Positions 31,606 to 42,894 of a stretch of 64,000 nt of DNA are shown here, in pieces. The notes beneath the pieces are model-generated. The model searched no databases, had not been told where the DNA came from, and was given only the letters and a program-made list of their open reading frames with translations. Position 1 is the first letter of the stretch. Each line of letters begins with the position of its first letter. Origin of the DNA: Hydractinia symbiolongicarpus (lineage: Eukaryota; Cnidaria; Hydrozoa; Anthoathecata; Hydractiniidae); contig NC_079880.1 in the NCBI RefSeq assembly GCF_029227915.1, forward strand, positions 13,660,001 to 13,724,000, given 5' to 3'. Made by a program: the position numbers and the translations under genes.

Positions 31606-31881
31606 CATAATTTTCATGACAAAAGCAAAGAAATACTAGAGGCAAAGTTGTAAAAAAACATTATAAAGGCTGAATTTATCATTTTATTCATAATAAAGTT
31701 CAGGCTCTTCTGCTAAAAAGAATATAAGTTTTTTAGGACAGACTAACAAATGCTCTAATTTGTCATAATGACTATTTCTACCCGAAATGATCACCAGCAC
31801 GTGGTTTGTGTGCTGTACGTAATTTTATATTTTCCAAAGATTCACTTGTCTCAATATCTATAGGTGCAAGTTTTTTTCCTA

Positions 31882-31949
31882 GCCCTGTTTAGGATTCGAA
31901 CCTAAATCTCTCATTTGCAAGAGTGACTTAACCATTAGACCAACAGGGG
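31882..31949 (-). tRNA. tRNA-like unit 2, probable SINE head
   Basis: This is a 68-base relative of the unit at 19731-19798, in the same orientation. The T arm (GGTTCGAATCC) and A-box-like TAATGG are conserved. The outermost acceptor pair is mismatched (C opposite C) and the D stem has a mismatch. The anticodon arm has the same abnormal 6-base loop. The shared downstream word CTTGCACCTA (31861-31870 on the plus strand) supports a common mobile origin. Confidence 0.5.
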
Positions 31950-32029
31950 ATAAATGCGTGCATAATTTTACAGTTGCACATCATAACAAGAACTTAACAG
32001 TAACGTCTAGTTAAATAACCTTTTTAAGT

Positions 32030-32462
32030 GAGCGTTCACATATTACGTAATAAATTTTTGCCTATTTTCTACTCCTCCCACCCCCATGTAATCAGTCGTA
32101 ATCATTTGGTTGACCCCCCTCCCAAAATTACGTCATCATCTACTTAACCCCCCCTAAAAAAAATCCGTAAAGAATTAGTTTATGAATGAAAACAAATACT
32201 GTTTGTCTTAAAACAGATGCTAGTATTTATACCAGACCCTACAAAAGTTTTAAATATTTACAGTTTTATATTTTACTTTTATATTTTACATTTAAGATAT
32301 AGAATAAGGCCAATACAAACGTTTTAGATATAATTGATATGTTTCACACTCTTGATAAAATATGCTGTTAATTTTTTTTGATTTGCTTATGTTATTAAAC
32401 CACTTTGGCTGATTTTAGTTGACCCCCCTCCCCCTACTTGATTACGTAATATGTGAACGCTC
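32030..32462. mobile_element. Non-autonomous DNA transposon (MITE), 433 bp
   Basis: A perfect 22-bp terminal inverted repeat starts GAGCGTTCACATATTACG at 32030 and closes at 32462. The interior is A+T rich, non-coding, and has C-rich subterminal blocks (GACCCCCCTCCC) on both sides. Similarity extends outside by two or three imperfect bases. I could not fix a target-site duplication. Superfamily is not assigned. Confidence 0.85.
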
Positions 32463-33090
32463 CCTGTAACAGAAATTGTAGACGTTGATGTAAAAAAAGG
32501 TTATTTGATATAGAAATAATTTCTGTCAAAAAATGAATGCGATATATATATAGATATTTAAATATTTTCAATACATGTTGACGATTGCACAAGAACCACT
32601 TGTCAGAATTTAAAATGGCTTAATAAAAAATATAGATGTCAATATAGAAATAATTTCCATTTGTCACTTAATCCACACGGTGTATGCTCACCGGCAGGGT
32701 TAAAAAAGTTAATTTCCTGATCTATAACGTGGCAATATCTACTACACCGCTTCTTTTGTGATGTTCTTACATCATAGCTACAATCATTCACAAAAATATG
32801 GCTCTCACCCCCTCTATAACATTCAATGTTATAAAGTTCCCAACTTGACCTCGTAAGTGGAAAGGGAAGTATCTGTAGAATTATATATAGGTATGTACTT
32901 TTGCTGATTTCGCTAAACATTTTTTGCCCTTGAACTTTGGTCTAAAATTGGACGATTGTGGATTGTCGCTAGAACAAGCTATGTAATGGGACATTCCTAA
33001 TCAGAGTAGAATTATATCACTTATATACTGTGTCATAAGTATAAGCTAGGTGGCCTATCTCATTGAAAATCAGTCCAAAAGAATTTTTCT
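32463..33090. other. Intergenic, nothing recognised
   Basis: A short minus-strand open frame at 32639-32920 has no family resemblance. I see no RNA gene or strong repeat. Confidence 0.45.
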
Positions 33091-33275
33091 ATGCTAGCTA
33101 GCTATGTAGATAATTTTATGCTAGCCTAATTAGCTAATTTTATGCCAGCTAAGTAGTTAAATTTATGCTAGCTCTGTAGCCAGTTTTATGCTAGCTGTAT
33201 ATGTTATATGTTTGTTCTATTGCTCTATTTTATGCCAGCCAGCTCAGTCAGTAGTTTTATGCTAGCTCGCCTTAA
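33091..33275 (+). repeat. TTTTATGCTAGCT minisatellite
   Basis: The core TTTTATGC(T/C)AGC recurs six times with spacers of 15-45 bp. The units are irregular. A dispersed-repeat copy (33293-33361) follows directly. After it, to about 34400, I see nothing recognisable. Confidence 0.7.
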
Positions 33276-33361
33276 GTGTGAGTGAGAATAAGAAAGAGTT
33301 CATTAAATGTAAAGGAATAGTGATATACTAGCTAGCTAAAAACATACCCTTTCTTCGTTTT

Positions 33362-35497
33362 CTTGAACAAGCCCTTCCGTCAGTTGCGATATAGCTTAGA
33401 TTAACGAAAGTTTGAGTTTGAGGCGCTATGTGTCCGAGAAAAAAGTCATGTGATATTAGTAAAATTAATATGTGTATCACGTGGCTAAAAATTGTAGGCA
33501 AACTTAATCTCAACTAGAAACAGCACTACTTACGCTTGGTTAAAAAACAACAAAAACTCCATCGCCGTGCTAAAATCATATTGTCTCGCTTACTAAAAAA
33601 TGTAATTAAGAATGACCATATTAAATCGCTGGGAAACTGACTCAAAAACGGCCGAATTTTGGATATTTTTGATGTATAGGGGGACGAGGCGCGGAAATCG
33701 TATAGAAATCCTATATACTCTCCACCGTACTTCCTTTTTCTTTTATATTTGGCTTATTTAATGAGGAAATGGGCTCCGCTACGCTCCGGGCGCTGACGCG
33801 CCCTCCGCTTCTCTCCGCAATAATTCAATTTCAAAATTCAGCAAATAAAATCATCTGCGTTGTTCAGTGAAATATAGATACTATAATAATAAATAAGGAA
33901 AAACCTGGTATGCCATTAGAAAAATTAGGATAGTATTAATTTTCCTGGCAAAATCTTTTTCCTTGAGTGAACAAAGCAGAAACACTGACATTGGTGGATG
34001 GAAAAATTTAAACAAACACTTTAGTTGTTAAAGTTGTTGTTTTTTTCACCAGATTTCCATGTCACGCCTTTTTTATAAGCATAGTTTTTTTTTCAGGCTC
34101 AGTATTCTTAACTTTTTGACAAATCCCACATATAAGAAACTAATCTTCTAATAAAAAGGTCGGGTATATTTTTAGGATACTCCTAATTTCTAACCTTTTT
34201 TCAGCCTCAATATTCTTATAGAGTATATTCTTATAAAAACGCGTGTAAAGGAAACGTACACCTATGAAATAACTGTCACAAAGCTTTTGTTGCTGAAGTG
34301 CAGTTTATATCTGAAATGGCTTCAATAAGTTTCCTATATATGCCATTTTAGGACGTAAACATACAATAGATATTTTACGGGAAAAGTTTGCGAAAAACAA
34401 GAAGCATTTTTACGTGTACAATTTTATGAACGTGGAGTTGGATAGGCTGGACGTTATGTCGAACGGTAACTTCGTAGAACCAGTCAGTCAACAACACTTT
34501 GGTAATTGTCATGACACATTTTCGTATCTAATCATTCGCATCTGGTTATTATGTTTTATTGCTTATAAGGTAAGGCAATATTCTACACTGATCTGTAACG
34601 ATAGAAGACTTTAATATGTAGTGAATAAACTTGAACTTTCTAAACATTTTTGAAAAAGTTTGCGCTTTACTCCGATAGGGGAAATATGAGAACACGCGAA
34701 CCAGGGTAATTTCCAAATTCTTTTGATCACGCTCCATATACGCCTATTTATCTAAAAGCGTATAATAAACTGGAAGCAAGTTTGAACGTAGGCTATGCTG
34801 AAAAGGATTTTAAAGTTATAACTTATAATTTTTCAGAGAAGTTCTTTAAAGTTAAGAAAGATCCAGGTCCAACCCAAAAAGTATGCTTCTTATAAAAAAA
34901 GACGTAATAAAACTATTTATATTTACGACTGAAAATAGATGTTCAAACCACAGTAGAGCAACCCGTGCTTGCAAGATATCCTTCCAGTGACAGGCAAATT
35001 ATGTACAGCGACACACGCTCAGAGGATATGATGAAATTTCCCGTAGTGCCTCAAAAATTGGCGACATAGCATTAAACGAAATCGTACAAATTTTCAAGGT
35101 TAAGAAAAACAATCAAATATGCGCAAATTGCGTAACTGATTAGAAATTTAAATTATTTTAGGCGATGCCATTTTAGAAGGCCACTACTTCTGCTGGTTAT
35201 GTGGTGTTGAGGCATCTAGATCAAATGACCTTTGTCACAAGTATAATATGTCTGCACTATACGGACGGCATGGCAAAGACAGATCTGATAACTGACTTGC
35301 ACGAAAGAGCAGTTAAATTCCGGTATGAAAATTGCAAAGACACGTCAAAAATGATAGACATCGATTTGGCCTTTTGTCAGCGGATTCCAGCCCTGTTGTT
35401 ATATACCTGCATCAGCGTTGACACATTGTGTCATGACAAACATGACAAACCATCACCTGTTTTTCTAGCTTCTGGTGTCTTTTTGTTCAGAAAAATG
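33362..35497. other. No recognised gene
   Basis: Open frames at 34414-34614 and 35201-35575 (plus) do not resemble families I know, except that the second runs directly into the HIRAN-like start at 35498. The segment may contain the remains of the left part of the HIRAN-carrying element, but no transposase motif is visible. Confidence 0.4.
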
Positions 35498-35942
35498 AAG
35501 GAGGTGCATACATTTACAGTAGCTGTTAGGGGGGGTTTATTACTTTCGAAAATTTTGGAGACCACAGGAGAATGAACAACTTGATTGTGTCTACGAACCA
35601 TATGTTTTTGACAGGTTTGCTATATAAAAACAGTTAATAAAAATGGAGACACAGTTGGACACTTGACAAAAGAAATATCAAAGTACAAATATCATGACAA
35701 AGTACTTTTTGGATCGAGGTTTCACAATGCAATGCAAGCTGATTTCAAATCACTATCGAGGCTTACTTTTAGAATCAAGTGTGAAGTCATGATAAATAGG
35801 CGGTTAACAATGCTTTAAATAAAACTAACAACACGCTACTTAGAATTGGTTCACACTATATATACTGAACCTGTGGAAGAAAAACTGATGGAGGCACTTA
35901 TTTTCAATTTTGTGATGACACTTTCTCCGTTAACTAGCATGC
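35498..35942 (+). pseudogene. HIRAN-like ORF, frameshifted copy
   Basis: Pieces in all three frames reproduce the order of the protein at 61137-61781. VHTFTVAVRG comes first. A piece with AIKTVNKNGDTVGHLTKEIS follows, and then a piece with RYLELVHTIYTEPVEEKL. Several frameshifts and stops separate them. HIRAN domains are small DNA-end-binding modules found in HLTF/Rad5 relatives and as stand-alone proteins. Here the family is recognised by the G-x-VGHLP-x-EIS core, which is also in the paralog. The copy lies about 1 kb from a TTCGCGAA-rich transposon end at 36488, mirroring the paralog's position. Confidence 0.65.
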
Positions 35943-36354
35943 CCGCCACACCGTTTAAGAAAAACAAGAGAAACAAGATTCTGAAAACGGAAGTAGAGAT
36001 ATTTGTGAAATGTTTTTTAGTAGGAAACAAAGAAGGGAGTCCAGCAAGAAAATTGTATTGTTATAATTCTTGATATAAGAAAACAATCAAATATTATATA
36101 GAAAAAGTTTACCAAATTATTGTCTCACTCTTCTCTTCGTTTTTTTTGTCTTGAAATTTAAAATTTCTTATACGAACATATTCAGACCCTACCGTTCTTC
36201 GATTTTTAGCTGATTTCCCCACAGTGAGTCGGGTTTTGGGGCCATTCTAAGAGTTGGAGTTTTGCTGATTATGTTTTTCCTTGTCATTCTATTATTTCTA
36301 CCCTTGTCCTTGGAGCCCTCCTTATTAAAGAGTTTTTGGCTTTTAAAACTTGGA

Positions 36355-36488
36355 AAAAAATTTCGCAATTTTTAGAAAAAGATGATTTTTTACGAAAATA
36401 AATTTCGCGAAATTCAGATTAAATTTTTTACCGGGCATTAATTTTCGCGAAAAAGTCGCCAAAATCGCGAAAATTAATGCCGGTAAAG
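36355..36488 (+). repeat. Right terminus of a second HIRAN-carrying transposon
   Basis: The last 20 bases, GAAAATTAATGCCGGTAAAG (36469-36488), match the right end of the 52498-62014 element at 17 of 20 positions and are followed by TA, as there. The preceding 130 bp contain several TTCGCGAA palindromic words, the same subterminal style. A 20-bp hairpin (36430-36450 with 36465-36485) is included. Confidence 0.65.
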
Positions 36489-36489
36489 T

Positions 36490-37304
36490 ATTCATAGTCT
36501 TTTTCAATAATAATATCGATCATGTTTAAAACTCGGATGATACAGTAATTTATACTGTCTCTTAAAAAACTGAGGAAAGAAAAGAAATAATTTACAAAGA
36601 GATGGCTAGCCACCGCAATGATGAAATTAACCTGTTAGGTCTTTGGAAATAAGCTAGAGGTTGTACTCCTCTAGAGAAAATGCCTCTAAAAGCGCAATTC
36701 TCCCTTTTTTAAGGAATTAATTAAGGTGTAATCCTACTAATTAAGTAATAATTCTGAAATAAACACTTTCCTTTTAATTTTTCAATCTTAATTGATGCAT
36801 AAAAAAGCTAAAAAAAGAAAAAAAAACTTGGAAAAATCCATAATGGCGGGCTCGCAGTAGCAACCATGACCGTTTTAGAGACATAACCGGTCAGCTAATA
36901 ACTTCACAGCCAAATGTCAAAATAGTCTGAAAATTGGCAGGAACTTCAATCATATTCTAATTTGTGATCTTATACTATTTTTATTGCCTATGTATAACAG
37001 TGACCTATGTTTTTCAAAATCAAAAAGCGGCAAAATAATTTTCTTATAATTCCTTTCTGAATTTCCTCAAAAAAATATAACTAGCTAAAATGACTTACAA
37101 AATAGTATTAGATCATAGAATAAACATCAAAGAACAACCTCTGAAAATTTGAAGTCAAACGGATAAGCTGTCCAGAAATGACAGCCCGACTGGTCAGTGA
37201 AAAAAGTGAAAAGTGTCCGAAACCGTTAAAAAAACAAAACAATAAATTTTATACTAAACCAAATGAAAATAACAAGGGCTGTCTTCAAACTCAATTAAAC
37301 ATGT
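36490..37304. other. No gene; 3' flank of the Mutator-like relic
   Basis: A+T-rich non-coding sequence. Part (about 36830-37270) may be the untranslated tail of the Mutator-like gene, but I cannot fix its border. Confidence 0.35.
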
Positions 37305-38347
37305 TTAAAAAGCACCAGCTTCATATAAAGTTCCTTCTGTTTCAATAATTTTGTCGTTTCGTCTTTTTTTCGAATGTCGGAGGATTTTTCGCCGCTTTTT
37401 CACGGGAGATGTCGCTTTATATTCCGATAGCCGTTTCCGTTTACGATTAAGGCTACCACAAGATTTCGTCATATAGAACCCAGGATTGATGTTGAGCAAT
37501 TTCATGGTGTCTAACGCCGCTTTTTGTCCATAATTTGAAAGAAGAAAATCCTTTGCGCTGCCATGTGCCATCCATTGATACACCGACGTCGGCTGATTTT
37601 TTACCCTTGCGCAAAGATGCTGCTGCATCAGACATGCTTTTTTCAGCAATGCTTTTTGAAACACTTTTGATTCTGTTGGCTATTTTGTCATAGCCTGCCT
37701 TTGTCATTGGTGTGGGCATGTTAAAAAAGCCACACAATTTTGTCAACAATGAAAATCCAATACCGATGTTGCGGAAACCATACACAGCTCTAGCATTTAC
37801 TTCCATAGTAAGCTTGTCTCTACGTTTACTATCCTTGTTGGTAGTTACAGCAGGAGAGGTGTTAAATTCATGATCAAATGTACATCTATCACAATGAATT
37901 TTCAGACAAGACGAGAGTCCCTTCTTGTTCTCAGCAACCTCAACGGCATCGAACCGACATTAAAACAGCTTGGACAAGCAAGTAGCGCCAACACTTTCGA
38001 CATTATGGTCATTTCCAGCAATCTGAATCCTGTGATGGATTTGTGTTCTTTCTGATCTATATCAATATCCACCACTTTATCAGAGAAAGCAGATTTTGGA
38101 GCTGAGACAGTCCCCAATTAAATCTCAACAACTGGTTCAATATTATTCGACTCCGAAAAATTTCGACCGCCCTTTGCAACCTCGACAACAGTATCTTTTG
38201 CAGCTTTTTTCCCTTTATTTGGATTTTTCTTTTTTCTACCATACACTTTCTTACTCCTCTGCTTTGTACAACGTCCTGCATCACCCTGTCTTCTTGTTCT
38301 TTCATCTCTCTTCTCCATTGCAACACATCTAAACTTTCACCTTCCAT
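37305..38347 (-). pseudogene. Mutator-like transposase relic with internal deletion
   Basis: Minus-strand pieces preserve an N-terminal basic region, a CDRC zinc-type motif, a conserved block (IGIGFSLLTKLCGFFNMPTP) and VSMDGTWQRKG, which carries a candidate catalytic aspartate of the animal Mutator-like domain. Immediately after this the C-terminal block appears (INPGFYMTKSCGSLN ... TEGTLYEAGAF) in another frame. The middle, including the other catalytic residues, is therefore deleted. Additional lesions: an in-frame TAA at about 38118-38120 and a frameshift between 37900 and 37990. Intact transposases of this type are several hundred residues longer. No terminal inverted repeats were identified. 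Confidence 0.65.
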
Positions 38348-38838
38348 CAGACACTAACTAAACTAACCAAACCTCTGATGTGAGGCTTTTAGTTTCAAAT
38401 TATGACAAAAAAATAAGTTTACAGGCCGTGTAGAAAGTACAGACCAACAATCCTGGGGCTATAGAATGGCCGTAAGACCCGCGCTTACGGCGAAAGACGA
38501 TTCGCAGATGTGGACGAACTTTTCGATTTTTTTTGCTCAAAATTTATGATTTTTAACCATACAGGGTGTCATAAAGCAGAATATCTGACAACAGATGTTT
38601 TTTTAAGAAAAACTAATCTCAGATTTGGAAACAACGATAAATTTTGGGTCAGATATAGGTATCATTTACTATATCTGAGAAATTTCATCTTCTTTGAATT
38701 CTTTTCAAAAAACAGCAATTTGATTAGTAGGATTCCGCCAAAAAAAAATAAAAAGGACACAACACATTTGAAAAGATGAACAGAACTTTACCCAAGGGCA
38801 GGTAGTTTTCGACCCTTATTTCTGTATCTAAGTACCCT
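38348..38838. other. No recognised gene
   Basis: Contains a small inverted repeat GCCGTAAG/CTTACGGC near 38470-38495. The open frame at 38510-38779 is A+T rich and unlike any family I know. Confidence 0.4.
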
Positions 38839-38901
38839 GGATGTCTAGCTGGGTCACCTCGAAGAGGTTCGCGGACGGTCATCAGCAGTAACTTGACATC
38901 C
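38839..38901 (-). ncRNA. Hammerhead-ribozyme-like motif 1 (decayed)
   Basis: On the minus strand GGATGTC pairs with GACATCC to form stem I. CTGATGA (38879-38885) matches the catalytic core, then comes a weak stem II, then an A-A pair and CCTC-TTC-GAGG as a short stem III. Penelope-like retroelements are known to carry such short-stem-III hammerheads, and a Penelope-like RT relic lies about 0.7 kb away on the same strand. The GAA box is one base short and the cleavage-site position reads G, so self-cleavage is unlikely for this copy. Confidence 0.45.
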
Positions 38902-39139
38902 CTATCTTCCTAAAGTAAACTTTGACCACTTTCTGTTCAACTGCGCTATTCTTTGTTTTTAACTCAGGTAATAATCAAGACAGTTACAGTCATCTGTTAA
39001 AAAAATTGTTAACATAACTATCAAAATCATGGAATATGTGAACAAGAGATAATAGCTTATCCTAAGATAACTCAAATGAGCATTGTATCATAAACCACAA
39101 AGCATATCAAACCTTAACATTACACAAACCCTACCACAC

Positions 39140-39398
39140 TTTGTGCACTTGTGTAGAGCGCCACCTACTACACCAACAAACATTGACGGAGCGCAACCAA
39201 CCGCCACAGTAAAAATATCTGATAATGCAAAGACTAATCCCAAAATACAATGTTCGAAATGACATAACCATGTAGAAATATCCAGCAATGTATTGATAGA
39301 CATGAACCTAGCACAACTCTTCCACAGTTTAAGCTCTAGTGTAGAGTGCCAAACTACACTTCCAACGAACTAACGGAGCGCTACCAACCGTCACAATC
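39140..39398 (+). repeat. Direct repeat pair within the Penelope-like region
   Basis: A roughly 65-bp unit (GTGTAGAG.GCCA..CTACAC..CCAAC, then ACGGAGCGC.ACCAACCG) occurs at about 39140-39205 and 39335-39398. The copies are about 75-80 per cent similar by eye, in the same orientation. Confidence 0.7.
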
Positions 39399-39505
39399 TT
39401 AACTATTTTTTTAAAAACACTTTAATTACATCAACACCCCCAATCCTATCCAACCTAGTATATCAGCAGTTTCGAACCCTTTCACTAAACTAGCTGATAT
39501 ACTTA

Positions 39506-39569
39506 GAGACTGAGCGGGTTCACCTTAACTAAGGTCCCTGTAAGGGTCATCAGCAATGACTCAGCCTCT
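39506..39569 (-). ncRNA. Hammerhead-ribozyme-like motif 2 (decayed)
   Basis: This second minus-strand copy has CTGATGA at 39547-39553, stem II CCC-TTACA-GGG, stem III ACCTT-AGTT-AAGGT, and a stem I formed by GCTGAG and CTCAG arms. It is clearly related to the copy at 38839-38901, including flanking similarity. The GAA box is reduced to about one base and the cleavage position again reads G. It lies directly downstream of the RT relic on the same strand, as expected for a Penelope pseudo-LTR. Confidence 0.5.
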
Positions 39570-39625
39570 CTTTCTTTCACTTAAACCTGGGTGTAATATT
39601 ACCTTTTTATATATTCAGTGGACTT

Positions 39626-40382
39626 TCACAACCTGATTAAAGAAATCTCTAGAGTTAAGTGCAAATCTTTAAGTATGTCATGACGACCATACATTTTGTT
39701 AAGCACTTTATGAACCTTATCCAACTTGGCACCTTGCTGAAACATCCTTTTAAATAGGTTTTGGGTGGACTTAAGGAAGTCATTTTTTTTGGAAGTAGCT
39801 CGGCCGATTCTGAGCATTTCAGCTCCAATTGACGAATAAAACATACTTGATGGTATGTTACTGCTTTTGTACGGCATTCGCACAATTGAGAATGGAGATC
39901 TATCTCTTTTATCAAACAGACTCAAAGAAAATTGTCTGTTGATTAAAGTGATGTCTAAATCTAAGAATGATGCTTGTTCACCATCATGCTCCCTTTTTAA
40001 TTCAAGCTCTTTGGGATAAATTTCTTTAAAATGTTTTCCGAACAGTCCATCATCATTAATCGCTATCAAATCATCAACAAATCTGGAAACATTACCAAAT
40101 TTTCTAGCTAAACGAAGATCTTTTTTCTTAAGGTTTTTAATCCATTGACTTTCGTAAAAAAAACAAAAATAAGTTTGCCATGAAAGGTGCTGGATCTGAT
40201 CCCATAGGAATGCCGATCACCTGTTGAAATATGGTATTGCCACATGTGAAGAAACAATTATCCATGACATACTTTAAGCCTTCTTTTACTTTATCCTTAT
40301 CAAATACAACATCGTGTTTGACCGGATTAGATACCCATTTAGCTCCATACTTATTAACTGCAACATATTTTTTTGTACTTCA
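39626..40382 (-). pseudogene. Penelope-like reverse transcriptase fragment
   Basis: Reading the minus strand from 40382, the RT palm appears as GIPMGSDPAPFMANLF, then after a frameshift at an A-run near 40155-40165 the catalytic RFVDDLIA. FLDLDI, PFSIVRMP and a C-terminal thumb region follow to 39626. These are the motifs of Penelope-like or closely related RTs seen widely in corals and other cnidarians. The N-terminus, GIY-YIG endonuclease and the rest are absent. The fragment is 5'-truncated and frameshifted, so it is inactive. Confidence 0.75.
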
Positions 40383-40640
40383 TAAGTGAAGTCTTTACTC
40401 TTCAAAGACAAGATCATGTGTGATCACCCAACCCCCCTTCCCCCCCCCCCCCCCCCCTGCTAATATATATAATTTTTTTTATGTCTGGGGTAATAAGTGG
40501 AGTCTTTGCTCTCCAAAGACAAGACCTAGTATGATCAAACACCCTTGCTAACTTAATTTTTATTTGATTTTGTTTTCATTTTTGACTGGGTAATAAGTGG
40601 AGTCGTCACTCTCCAAAGACAAGACGAGTGTAGTCAAGCC
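40382..40640 (+). repeat. Three tandem units near the Penelope-like relic
   Basis: Units starting TAAGTGGAGTC and continuing CTCTCCAAAGACAAGAC, then GATCA or GTCA and CCCTTGCT, begin at 40382, 40494 and 40594 (periods about 112 and 100 bp). A long C run (about 40431-40459) separates units 1 and 2. They may be part of the element's pseudo-LTR. Confidence 0.75.
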
Positions 40641-41250
40641 CCCTTGCTGACTCATTCTAGTTATAATATTCTTACCTCAGCTCTTCTAAAAAGAAAACAT
40701 TTGACTCGTGACTGTTAAGGCTAAGAAAGGTAGACTTGGAATCCAGCCCTTAGAGAGAAGACGTCATTAACTCCTCTGTAGAGATGATGCCCTTCATTAG
40801 CTGGAATGCACAGTCAACTTACGTAACACGAATATGCTTTTGCTGCAAAATTTAAGAAAGAATATAGATGTTAAGATTGTCGTTCTTTCGACCACTTTAA
40901 AAATTGAATAAATTACTGATATTCCGGAGCTTACCTGTATTTTGCTTGTCCAGGCCCTACAAGACATAAAGGACTTTTTAACTGCATCAGTAAACTTATT
41001 TCGAAATAGGCAAACTGCAGAACGTGTTCCTTTAGAAGACGAGGAATTTGTGTGTCCAGTTGCAGACTATAAACTGTCTCACCACCGCATGATCCTCCTG
41101 CAAAAATCAATGAGCCTTCTGAAATGATGGATGAGCCTCCAAGTGCGAACGATCCTCCCAAAATTGCTGCTCCTTTAGCTGCCCAGAATTGTAGTGTCTC
41201 GGGTCAGTTTTTTTACATGACACTTTATATGGACAGCTTCCGCAGTTGAA
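40641..41250. other. No recognised gene
   Basis: The minus strand at 41161-40931 has an open frame rich in Gly and Ser near its start that I cannot assign. It could be an isolated exon, but evidence is insufficient. Confidence 0.35.
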
Positions 41251-41580
41251 GCGTTGCCTAATGGTTATGGAGTTCGCTTTGCAATCACAAGGTCTGTGGT
41301 TCGGTTCACAGCGCGGGCATGTTTAGAAGTGCCTTTACCACAGCTACGGGTCAACCCATGCCATAGGAGGGAAATTGCGTAGGTATTGCCGATGTATACT
41401 TAATGTATACATTCTGAACACGGAACCCACTTTGATAACAGTTTTTCCAACAATAAAGTGGCTATATCTTGTATAAATATTCGGAATAATAATAATAATA
41501 TAGAACAATATAATCCACTTCAATGACTGCATTCTTCGGCATCTTGAGAAACTCAAATTTCGCACTTGCGCGATCTTTGA
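41251..41580 (+). mobile_element. tRNA-derived SINE
   Basis: The first 65 bases are tRNA-like: an A-box region GCCTAATGGTTATGG (41256-41270) and a B box GGTTCGGTTCA (41298-41308), the two internal RNA polymerase III promoter elements. The anticodon region reads CTTTG-CAATCA-CAAGG, with a 6-base loop like the two minus-strand tRNA-like units. Non-tRNA sequence with CAACCCATGCCATAGGAGG follows, a type of body I associate with invertebrate SINEs. The 3' end is not fixed. A short AAT-rich tract lies at about 41490. Confidence 0.6.
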
Positions 41581-42334
41581 CTCGATTCCGGCAACTTTTA
41601 ATTCAGTTCTGATCGAAGTTAGTTGATGTATGTTTTAAGTGTGAAGAGTTCATTTACTTTGAACTTTATGGCTTCTAGTTGTTCCAATAAATATTTTGTT
41701 TTATGTTCCGTACTAATTAAATATACTGTGGTTTTCTAGCATTATGTTATAATGGTTGTTTCCTCGTCAAGCATCAAGTAAAAATTCAGCAAGATTATCA
41801 ATTTCCAATATTGGTCTTAACTAATTATGTATATTATTGTTCCTTAGTCCTGGCTTTCCAGAGTAATGTAAATAAGCACAGACAATCTTAAAAGAGATCT
41901 AAGCCAGTAATTCGTTCAATCTCTAGGATCTTTTAATTCAGTTTTTTAGAAGTCGGGCAATACTTATCCATATTAATCATGAGAGATTCCTGCCTTTTTT
42001 GAAATAGTTAATGAAATAGGAAATGAATCTCCTAAAGTTCGTGTTTCATCAAAATATATTCATGCTTTGGAAGCTTTCGCAAGTCAGCCACTAGAGACTT
42101 CACCTGCATATTGATTTCATCCATCTCTTTTTCGGTGGAATCAACTTTAATAGGTTTACCTAAAACACGTATTTACTGACTTCCATATCGTCGGGGTATT
42201 AGCTTTTGTATGTTTCTTTTTTCAGCGTCCTTGTCATCCCACCTTTTACCATATGCAGGCTAAACCTGTTTTTAAAGTAAGCTTTTGTTGTTGAGGCAGT
42301 CTCTTCGATAGATGTGGTTGTACAGACCATCCCT
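41581..42334. other. No recognised gene
   Basis: A+T-rich sequence. The open frames are short and unassigned. Confidence 0.4.
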
Positions 42335-42465
42335 GTAAAAGGGAGATCTTGCTTTGCATAGAGGTCTTTAGAGGGTTTAACCTCTACCACTTAAAATAAG
42401 AGTCATTAGACTAGTCGAATCACTACAGCTTGCTGTTTTGTTGTCTCATAATCACCAGATTTTTC
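42335..42465 (+). repeat. Dispersed repeat family D, copy 1
   Basis: This copy shares GAGATCTTGC, a GAGGG..AACCTC hairpin (42371-42384), GAGTCATTAGACTAGT and CATTACAGCTTGCTGTTTTGTT-like words with 50545-50668 and 62505-62640, all in plus orientation. The palindrome survives in all three copies although its centre differs, which suggests the hairpin matters. Confidence 0.75.
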
Positions 42466-42894
42466 CGACTACTTAAAATCATTCTTCTTTTGATAATATT
42501 GTTTTCAGAGCTACTTAAAAGTATTCTTAAAATAATTCCCTATGAATAAAAACAATATTCTTTCGTAAATTTGCAACAAGCATGGACCAGAACGTCTTTA
42601 ATAAAACACTTTAACCTTTGATGTCCTGAAAAAGAAAAAATACAAATTGCCAATTTGCACTTACCATTTTCAAGAAATTGAAAATTTAGCCACTTTTCCC
42701 CACGCATAATTAACGGAGTCTATCTCTTCGTAACCCTCTATCCCTCTTGTCAAAAAGACAGGACAGATGTTTCCCCTGAACAACAACTATTTTTCTTCAA
42801 GCGTCGGTTTTTTATTTTTGTCTGTCATATTTAGTTATGAAAATGATCTTAAACCTATTGTACCACGATCACTCTTCTTTTGTAGATTGCTGAA

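Noticed and set aside
36840-38480. Terminal inverted repeats around the Mutator-like relic
   Set aside because: Only a short GCGGG-type similarity could be found, not distinguishable from chance.
40431-40459. Poly-C tract as a biological signal
   Set aside because: Homopolymer runs of this length are prone to slippage and assembly error. No associated feature was seen.
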